64,000 nucleotides of DNA from Axinella damicornis (lineage: Eukaryota > Porifera > Demospongiae > Axinellida > Axinellidae): assembly GCA_963931865.1 (NCBI GenBank), contig OZ007514.1:12581928-12645927 (forward strand). Direction: 5' to 3'. This document shows positions 56,907 to 64,000 of this stretch, piece by piece. The notes under the pieces were generated by a model. That model worked only from the letters and a program-made list of their open reading frames with translations. It had not been told where the DNA came from and did not search any database. A program made the position numbers and the translations under genes. The first letter of the stretch is position 1; every line of letters begins with the position of its first letter.

Positions 56907-57665
56907 CAAGTGCATAGTTGCCAAGTGTCCCAGAACGTCCGGGACAGTCCCGGAATTCTTTGCCATGTCCCTTGTCCCGTACGGAAGGTGCTTTGTCCCA
57001 GAAAAAATAGCAATAGGCCTGTTCTCATTCCCAGGCTTGTTGCATGCAGTCTGGGAACGGAGATTAGTGAAAGACCACATGCTGCAATGCTGACAAATAT
57101 AAATGCCCGAGTTGAGGACTGTGCCCGTATTACACCAGCAGCAAAGAAGCCAAGGAGGGAATGCCTTTCGTGGAGGGAGGAGTTTCCAGGTATTCAATAA
57201 AGTGTAGTGCAGCTGTGCAGTGCATGCTTTGATCTTCTGCATTTCTCACGGTGTCTGACATGACTTTGGAACGCATGTCAATGGAAAGTGGCACCATGGC
57301 CAGGAGGTGGTAAACTGTGATTATTATAATACAACTGAAATGCCCTCCGTTATATTCAGTTTCTCTCATAAGACTGCATGGCAAGAAAGTAGTAATTTCT
57401 ACTTCGAAACGCGACCTGGAGTACAGGTGAGCTGATAGTTTCCGTCCAGCTGCAATTGAGCTCCACGTTATTTTGCCATGCGGTTTTGTGACGTCATAGC
57501 GTGTCAATGCAGCCGCTCTATATGTGTATATCCATGTATGGTGTGGTTATAATGTTCTTTGACCAGAGCAGTGTGTATATCTTCTGTGACTGTACCCGGC
57601 CTAGGGGTGGGGGCGTTCAACCAAGTGTCCCTGAAGTTGCTTTTGAAAACTTGACAACTATGCAA
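56907..57665. mobile_element. hAT-like insertion between LRR exons, private to C
   Basis: Ends TAGTTGCCAAGT and ACTTGACAACTA are inverted; CAAGTGCA lies outside both ends, fitting an 8-base duplication. No transposase motif found. Confidence 0.65.
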
Positions 57666-57684
57666 GTGCAATGCAGTGACTGAC

Positions 57685-57768
57685 CTCAAACTCTCCAGTG
57701 ACTTGATCACCTTTAGAGCCTTTGCCAGTATGCCAAATCCTTTGTCAGTTATTCCATTGCCATCAAGA
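57685..57768 (-). CDS. Gene 2 LRR exon, duplicon C
   Basis: 84 bp. Reads LDGNGITDKGFGIL...IKSLESL; Ile replaces the Asn conserved in all sister exons. Confidence 0.8.
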
Positions 57769-57853
57769 CTGTAACATGAAAACATACTGCTAACTACAAT
57801 GGCAAGTAGTGCTGGCATGCATGACATAGACCAAGTATAATACAGTGACTGAC

Positions 57854-57937
57854 CTCAAATTCTGCAGCGACTGGTTCACCTTTAGAGCATCTGCCAGCAT
57901 GCCAGCTCCTTTGTCTCTTATGCTATTACCATCAAGA
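57854..57937 (-). CDS. Gene 2 LRR exon, duplicon C
   Basis: 84 bp. Reads LDGNSIRDKGAGML...NQSLQNL. Confidence 0.82.
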
Positions 57938-58012
57938 CTGCAACAATATAATTGACGATAACTACAATGGCACATACAGCTGGCATGTAAGACATATAAT
58001 GCAGTGACTGAC

Positions 58013-58096
58013 CTCAAACTCTCCAGTGACTTGTTCACCTTTAGAGCCTTTGTCAGTATGCCAAATCCTTTGTCAGTTATTCCATTACCATCAAAA
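58013..58096 (-). CDS. Gene 2 LRR exon, duplicon C
   Basis: 84 bp. Reads FDGNGITDKGFGIL...NKSLESL; the first Leu is Phe, and Ala is Thr at the LTKAL position. Confidence 0.8.
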
Positions 58097-58190
58097 CTGT
58101 AACATGAAATATACCATACCTACTGCACCCGTGATATGACACCAAGTACAGCTGACATCAAAGTCTGCAGTGACTTAGACTTATGCTTAC

Positions 58191-58271
58191 CACAGGGTTG
58201 TCAAAGTTGCATTCTGTAAAGCTTCAGCCACAGCAGTCATTCCATCAACACCAATCACGTTATTACGCAGG
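58191..58271 (-). CDS. Gene 2 LRR exon (81 bp), duplicon C
   Basis: Same peptide as the A and B counterparts (LRNNVIGVDGMTAV...ATLTTL) with only silent change. Confidence 0.8.
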
Positions 58272-59010
58272 CTGGATGAATGAATGATAGAGCATTCTAC
58301 CCCCATTCTACTTATGATTCTACTCCCATTCTAACCAGGAACCTATCCTAGCTAAATAGCACCACTTCCAACGCGAACTGCGCTCCACACAGACGGAGTA
58401 CAATAAGTTATCCCTCCACGTGGATGCGCAGAGGGTTATTGTAATCCATCAACGGTCCACCTCAACAACAGTTACATTCCAGGGTAGGATGGATATTATA
58501 AAGCATTATATGTTTTACAGAGATTTTTTTGTATTGTCATATTTGTGTGTCCATGTTATCTCGTCAACTGACCCTATGATGGTGGGGTAAAAATACCCTT
58601 CATCGTGGGCAAAGTATTATGTTGCATTCTGTAAAGCTTCAGCTTTACAGAATGGATATATATACAGCCAGATATATATGGATATATATGTGAACCTGAT
58701 AGAAGTCAAGGCTGTTTTCATAGCTATTCATATCATTGACCCACTGCTAGCTACCAAGGAATACGTGAGTTGATGAAAATTAACTTAGTAATAAGCCATC
58801 ATTATTAACCTGTGGCAAGCATGCGATTCTGAAAGGGGTGGAGCGAGGAAATAGATAATAGGAAGTAGCTGAAATAATGGCGAAAAGAACTGCCTTGACT
58901 TGTATCAGGTACAGAAACGTCCACATGATATGTTCATTGTTTTGCGTTGAGTATGACGTCTGTAAACGCCTTAGCTAACCTGCTTGGAGACATTTTCTGC
59001 CGACAGACTC

Positions 59011-60023
59011 CATGGCCGGCGCACACGGTAGGGCAGGTAGGGCAATGGCCCTACCACTTTTTCCAGGATCCTTATATCACTACTTCACACCCTCTGCCCT
59101 ACAGGGGCGGATCTAGGGGGGGGGCACCGGGGGCTGGTGCCCCCCCCCCCCCCCCCCCCCCCCTTTTGCTTCTTCACTTTCCTCCTTACTAACTTGCTGC
59201 CGCTACGTTGCAACTCCTGGCCTGGCCTCCTCAGCTCGTAATAGAGCGTTTTCATTGACGTCACATGACGTCATCGTCCCGTTAAAGTTGTTGCTATGGC
59301 AACCAAAATTTATTCGACAAAAGTTGGAAGGTTGTAGAATGCAACTTTAAAATATGAGAATAATTGGAAACATCACTAAAAAGTTATGAGCCTTGGTATT
59401 TTAGTGCTCTCCATAGAAAATGTATGGGAAATTTGCGTGGTGTAGTTTTGGTACACCAGCACTTTTCACCATACATTTTCTATGGAGAGTACCAAACTTC
59501 TGAGGCTTGTAACTTTTTAATAGCAGCACCATTTCCTTTCATACTTGAGGATTGACTTCTACAAAACCTTAGCTACTTGCAAAATAATTTTGGTTGCCAT
59601 AGCAACAAAATCAAAATTTGATGACGTCACATGAAAACGCTCTATACCGTGCGTTGCCTGAAACCGAACGGCTTGGGAACGAGACCATGATCTAGTATAC
59701 CCCTCCGTGTACGTACGTATTACGTTCGTGAGCAAAATTTGAGCAAGGAAGAAGCTCATGGCGGCCCTGGGACCTGCAATCCTCGTACATCTGGAACTTG
59801 CAGTGCAAAGCGCGAAGGTGCCACGAGAGCCCATCCTGGGAAGTGAAATATGAAGGCGAAAAAAAATTTCCACGCTTCGCGCGGACTGATCAGCGCTACG
59901 CACCTCTATGCACTGCCTCCGGCAGCGTTTAATAGTGCCCCCCCCCCCCCCCCCCCCCCCCCCTTTCATCAATCCTGTATCCGCCCCTGCCCTACCACCT
60001 CTAAAGGGAGTGCTCCGGCCCTG
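59011..60023. mobile_element. Three-level transposon nest, private to duplicon C
   Basis: Outer ends CATGGCCGGCGCAC and GTGCTCCGGCCCTG. Inside, about 59103-59988, is an element with CAGGGGCGGAT...ATCCGCCCCTG ends and long poly-C runs; inside that, 59240-59643, a MITE with TAGAGCGTTTTCAT...ATGAAAACGCTCTA ends. The CAGACAGACACATTGAAGG tract continues on the far side as in duplicon B. Confidence 0.75.
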
Positions 60024-60183
60024 CAGACAGACACATTGAAGGCAATGCTTTATTCCTGCTGCGTATGCGCACACGGGGTAATGACATTCAAACATGGCTA
60101 CGATACTCTAAACCTAAACTAATGTACTATATTACACTACGACTGTTGTTTCACAACAGAAAGGTTATAATAAAAGATCTTAC

Positions 60184-60270
60184 CTCAAAGTCGTCAATGA
60201 ATTCTTGACTTGCATCACCTTGGTAACTGCAGATACTATGTACCCACAATCACACCTGATATTATCCATC
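60184..60270 (-). CDS. Gene 2 LRR exon (87 bp), duplicon C
   Basis: Reads MDNIRCDCGYIVSA...KNSLTTL. Confidence 0.75.
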
Positions 60271-60853
60271 CTGAAACACATGAGTGTTGCACACCATTGT
60301 AAATACAAATCTGATACCATAGTCGCACATAATATGCCCCTTGTGTCCCCACAGGAAGAAATTATGTGCCTACTGATAATGAGGCGTAGAAGTCTACGTA
60401 GCTACTTTTGAACAAATAGCAACTGCACTTCAATAAGAATTATAAATTTGCTATAGCTTTCGAGTCCACTCCATAGGATCTGAAAATGGCAGAGTTTCTG
60501 GAAGAAGACTTCAGCGCTTGATAACAAGTAGCTTGGGACAAGAGCCAAGCCTGCACCTAATGAGAATGTGCTACTACGGTATGGAAGTAAATGATATCTG
60601 GTCTCATTCCCAGACCATCTATATCATCCAGCAAGTTATTGCTTCCAGCATACATACATAGTGCCATGGGAAAACTAGTCTGGGAGACCAAGTCTGCATT
60701 CCGTATTTTTTCTGCCAGAATCCTGGTAACCCCAATCAGATAGCAGAACAGCTAATCAAATGTGTAAGCGACGTACTTACAACAACTCTGTTAATAATAA
60801 TGTATAATTGACTTTAGTATATGAGTCTGGAGTGAGATCATTATTTATCTTAC

Positions 60854-60955
60854 TCAAGTTTGGTTGGAGTTCTGCCACTTTTCAACAGGCGGTTCATTTG
60901 CAACATGACAGGAATTGCAACATGTCCATCAGTAATGCCGGGATTCTCCCTAAGA
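60854..60955 (-). CDS. Gene 2 LRR exon (102 bp), duplicon C
   Basis: Reads LRENPGITDGHVAI...TPTKL; His for Arg compared with A and B. Confidence 0.78.
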
Positions 60956-61072
60956 CTAGAAACGACATTAAAATCCAATCAGAGACTTGAATGTATGCAT
61001 ACGGAATACACATAATCTAGTCACTTTAATGCCTAAATGCTTGCTTCGATTTCTGAGGTATCAATAACTTAC

Positions 61073-61156
61073 TCCAGAGTCTGTAGGGATGTATTTGTTT
61101 CCAGCATCTCAGCAATCCTGTATGCTCCACCTTCAGTTATAAGGTTTTGTCTGAGA
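61073..61156 (-). CDS. Gene 2 LRR exon, duplicon C, first seen in window
   Basis: 84 bp, donor GTAAGT. Reads LRQNLITEGGAYRI...NTSLQTL. It enters in phase 2, so further exons are expected to the right. Confidence 0.8.
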
Positions 61157-61596
61157 CTGGAAAGCAATGACAAAGTTCACCGAGCTTAGCAAAGGCAGGA
61201 AATGCATCACACATTAATTTTGTTCAACACAATCATGTGGGGATTATGATGATATTCACACTACACCCACAGCTACAAAAACTGTATGAAGTACATTGCA
61301 TTCATGACAGTTTGCAAGGATGGATAGTATTATATGGCAAGAGGGTGTGTGTACCTTCCGGCCATTCTGCTTTCAGCCCTTTTGCCTCACCTAAATGCTG
61401 AATTCTCTACTGCATTTTTAGCTTTCAGGTTATCTACATGGACTGAAACACCTGAAAGATGATTTCTAGTCCAGAATTCAGCTTTCAGCTCTTTTGCATC
61501 CTGAGAACAGAAAAAAGTTAGCACAACTCTGATTCTGCCTTATCCAAACTTCTGGGGATGGAAAACTCTGCAGGATTCCAGACCTCAACTGCTCCA

Positions 61597-61695
61597 GACG
61601 GCTCAAGACCTGCCTTGGGTACTATTTTAAGACCGGCTCATTCCTCCTGTTCAACCGTCATTGTCAATAGTGCCCAAGGCAGGTCTTGAGCCGTC
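61597..61695. repeat. 30-bp inverted repeat
   Basis: GACGGCTCAAGACCTGCCTT and its exact complement AAGGCAGGTCTTGAGCCGTC face each other across about 38 bases. Possibly the end of an unidentified element; 61345-61960 has no gene. Confidence 0.65.
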
Positions 61696-61963
61696 TTTCA
61701 GCATGCATAACTGCAATAATTGGCTTGACTTGGGGGGAGGGGGGGGCAGGCAAATTATACAAATTATTGCGGACTCGGGGGCTGGGGCAGCAAATTATAA
61801 CTCAACGGCTTTGAGCGCTCAAGCGGAGGCTATTGGATTTTGCTAACCGTTTTCTGTTCTCAGGTGTTTGGAGCAGTCTTATAATGGTGGAATAATTTCG
61901 AATGTGACAGGCCATCACTAAATCCTTTTTAATTTTTCGGAGAAAATGTTTTGCCTCTAGTCA

Positions 61964-62055
61964 CAGAGTCGGTAGACTCTGTATGTAGGAATACGTCGTA
62001 CACACAATATATGCTAATACAAAAAAATCTCTCCAAAAATTAAATCTCAGAAACT
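61964..62055. repeat. Dispersed repeat R1, end fragment
   Basis: CACAGAGTCGGTAGACTCTG and the following 80 bases match the start of R1, then stop at a GGCGGATCTAGGGG element end. Confidence 0.55.
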
Positions 62056-62246
62056 CCAGTGGCGGATCTAGGGGTGCGAGCGAACCCCCTTTTTGACCCT
62101 TGTTAACATAAACTACTTGTATTATTGTAGCTGTGGTTGGTAATACCTTGACCGTTTGCGGACTGAAAGCCTGAAGGCTAGTCTTGAGCTAGCTAGACGC
62201 TGCTACACAATTTTAATTTTACATAATTACTTTTGTTTCTGTACGA

Positions 62247-62740
62247 GGGGCAACCGCACTCCTGGTAGCCGCGTTGCAACCGGTTGCAACTTGACCGTAG
62301 CGCAAGCTAGGTATTGCAACGCATTCCAATTAACGCACATGCCACGTGAGGACCATGCTGGTCGACGTCGATCGATTGAGCTGAGTCAGCAATGGCGGCC
62401 CAAGGAGAAGACAAGAAACTTATACAGCGCTCACAACTTCGCCAGCACGGTGAGTTTTGGCATGTAAGCGTCAGTGAACGGCAGCGATCACGACCGTGTA
62501 GTCAGAATCTTCGTGTGCCTTTCCTAAGAACGGTACTGCCACCGGAAGTCGGAGAGAGCGCTCGAGCAATGGCGTCCTCGGCAAGACAAAAGCGCTCATA
62601 TCTCCACCACCAAGGTGAGTTCCAGCACCAAAATTGTACGGTTGGGACAGTGCATGATAGCGATCACGACGGTGTAGTCAGAATCTTTGTGCGCCATTCC
62701 TGTCACTGGAACGAGTTATTTACATTAATTATATTATATT
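62247..62740 (+). mobile_element. Repeat TE-A, copy 4
   Basis: Starts GGGGCAACCGCACTCCTGG. Two short exon-like segments begin ATGGCGGCCCAAGG and ATGGCGTCCTCGGC, each ending at GTGAGTT. A further TE-A copy starts immediately after, at 62742, with the same GGGGCAACCGCACTCCTGG. Confidence 0.55.
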
Positions 62741-62741
62741 A

Positions 62742-63680
62742 CGAGGGGCAACCGCACTCCTGGTAGCCACAGCTAAACTGTAGCACAAGCTAATTGTGAC
62801 AGTTCGTTCCAATAATATAATGAAGATTTAGAGTGCTCTCAAGTACACATTCATAAAGCAGCCGCGTTGCAACCGCAGTTGCGACTTGCCGCGCCGTCGC
62901 GCAATCCAACAGTACCGCAGTACTTATCTAAGATGAATCTGATTGGTCACTTTTTTATGATGTAATCTAGGCATAATATAAACCGAACACAAACACCGCA
63001 AACAGCGCAAACTCCGCAAACAGTGCAAACTCTGCAAACAGTGCAAACAGTGCAAACAGCGCAAACAGTGCAAACTCTGCAAACAGCGCAAACAGTGCAA
63101 ACTCTGCAAACTCTGCAAACAGCGCAAACTCTGCAAACAGCGCAAACTCTGCAAACAGTGCAAACAGCGCAAACTCTGCAAACAGTGCAAACAGTGCAAA
63201 CTCTGCAAACAGCGCAAACAGTGCAAACTCTGCAAACTTTGCTGCACTGGCTTTAATATATATATTACTGAGTTTGCACTGTTTGCACTGTTTGCAGAGT
63301 TTGCACTGTTTGCACTGTTTGCAGAGTTTGCACTGTTTGCGCTGTTTGCAGAGTTTGCACTGTTTGCAGTTTGCGCTGTTTGCACTGTTTGCGCTGTTTG
63401 CAGACTTTGCACTGTTTGCAGAGTTTGCGCTGTTTGCACTGTTTGCGCTGTTTGCAGAGTTTGCACTGTTTGCAGAGTTTGCGCTGTTTGCACTGTTTGC
63501 AGAGTTGGCGTGGGTTGCAGTGTTGAACGAATTTACAAAATAATTGTCACGTGATCCAACCAATGAAATTAACTTTAGATAAAATATCATGTGCAAGCTA
63601 CTTTGGCCAATCAGATTAAGCTTAGATAACTACTGCGGGATGGATCGCGCAATCGCAATACGTTCCAATTAACGCACATG
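62742..63680 (+). mobile_element. Repeat TE-A, copy 5, split by a satellite foldback element
   Basis: Left part 62742-62906, right part 63645-63680 (CGTTCCAATTAACGCACATG). It then ends at TTCTTCTTCTTC, the tail of the retrotransposon at 63682 onward, so two later insertions have cut it. Confidence 0.6.
62907..63644. mobile_element. Foldback element with palindromic 9-bp satellite arms
   Basis: Flanked by TCGCGCAATC on both sides (62897-62906, 63645-63654). TIR-like ends share TTATCTAAG and AATCTGATTGG. The core is (GCAAACWST)n from about 62990 to 63238, a short A/T loop (CTTTAATATATATATTA), then the complementary (ASWGTTTGC)n to about 63520. Reading frames of QTAQTLQTV and ALFALFAEF type are artefacts of the repeat. 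Confidence 0.88.
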
Positions 63681-63732
63681 CCTTCTTCTTCTTCTTTGTA
63701 TCCTCCTTTCTAGGAGAGTATCCCAAGTTGGG

Positions 63733-64000
63733 CTAAATAGGGTCAGACTGGAGCAGGAGAGAGTTTCGGAACGCACGAAGTTGGTCAAGGAAATCGATGA
63801 TGAAAACTTGTGTTGAGCGGTCCTTGATCCATACACAGCCCAGCATGACGTCAGTAAAACGGTCCGGGTCCCGCACCATGTCTGGGAGTAGTTGCTTAAC
63901 GTGGGCGGGAGCGTCTGAAAGTAATTCGAGGCGACGAGCAGAGAGGGATGGACAACGTAAGATGAAGTGGGCTGAGTCCTCGGGTTCAGTGCGGCATAAT
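63733..64000 (-). CDS. Non-LTR retrotransposon ORF2, C-terminus (partial)
   Basis: Open on the minus strand from the window edge to TAG at 63733-63735. Reads LCRTEPEDSAHFILRCPSLS, then R-x-LELL, and ends FLDQLRAFRNSLLLQSDPI. The C-x(n)-E-D/S-x-x-HF-x-L-x-CP pattern is the zinc-binding motif after the reverse transcriptase of many LINE-type elements. The 3' end is followed by a (GAA)n tail at 63682-63696, inserted in TE-A. The reverse transcriptase itself is off the window. Confidence 0.75.
   Translation of the reverse strand, partial: LCRTEPEDSAHFILRCPSLSARRLELLSDAPAHVKQLLPDMVRDPDRFTDVMLGCVWIKDRSTQVFIIDFLDQLRAFRNSLLLQSDPI

Larger units (their letters stand above)
31915..61156 (-). other. Gene 2: LRR-exon gene (NLR-like C-terminus), 5' end off window
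   Basis: Gene-level span covering a terminal exon with stop and at least 29 intact upstream LRR exons, all phase 2-2. Exon types and order match gene 1, so a NACHT-bearing N-terminus beyond the right edge is expected but not seen. Two exons are broken (36577, 37566); because of symmetric phase their skipping would preserve the frame. A candidate poly-A signal (AATAAA on the minus strand) lies at 31273-31278, about 640 bases past the stop. Region 61157-64000 contains no further exon. Confidence 0.6.
54832..61345. repeat. Duplicon C of the tandem triplication
   Basis: Begins with the 37.6 kb tract (to 55290), continues with tracts matching 39110-39220 and 40085 onward (55913-56047), then LRR exons 56757-61156. 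Interrupted by private insertions at 55340-55910, 56048-56605, 56907-57665 and 59011-60023. Confidence 0.85.

Noticed and set aside
62924..63596. QTAQTLQTV and ALFALFAEF repeat proteins
   Set aside because: Artefacts of the 9-bp palindromic satellite; frames are open on both strands.

Overview
The window looks like nuclear DNA of an early-branching animal, most likely a sponge (inference). Genes are intron-rich with GT/AG junctions, two innate-immune NLR-type genes dominate, an Eph-receptor SAM relic is present, and nearly all remaining DNA is nested non-autonomous DNA transposons, foldback elements, tRNA-like SINEs and minisatellites. There is no prokaryotic operon structure. Species was not determined.

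Gene 1 (minus strand, about 28615 down past base 1) can be assembled from open frames whose splice phases match at every junction: two leader exons, a third leader exon ending exactly in a 2A-like motif (GDIQPNPGP), a Death-like exon (22185-22484), a long exon with two copies of an unnamed ~200-residue module followed by a Death domain (11483-13405), a NACHT exon (9881-11387), then 16 single-repeat LRR exons between 9755 and 129. Every LRR exon is a multiple of three, mostly 84 bp, and enters and leaves in phase 2, so exons can be gained or lost without breaking the frame. Two of them lie on a 1.15 kb unit repeated in tandem (5.8-9.3 kb). The intron at 13.4-22.2 kb holds two related minisatellites in opposite orientation, a pair of almost identical elements bordered by TTAA, and a decayed KDZ-like transposase.

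Between the genes (28.6-31.9 kb) lies a plus-strand terminal Eph-receptor exon (SAM domain) broken by an in-frame stop.

Gene 2 (minus strand, 61156 down to the stop codon at 31915) shows only LRR exons; its N-terminal part would lie beyond the right edge. Its right half is a tandem triplication (about 37.6-48.4, 48.4-54.8 and 54.8-61.3 kb), each copy carrying the same ordered exon set (84, 102, 87, 81, then several 84 bp). The same order occurs at the left end of gene 1. The three copies differ by lineage-specific transposon insertions. Two older LRR exons are broken, one by a TIR element.

The right end (61.3-64 kb) is a transposon nest: a repeat with short ATGGCG exon-like segments, a foldback element whose arms are 9-bp satellite DNA in mirror orientation, and the C-terminus of a non-LTR retrotransposon ORF. 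All exon calls come from reading splice signals and frames by eye; no alignment or search was run.
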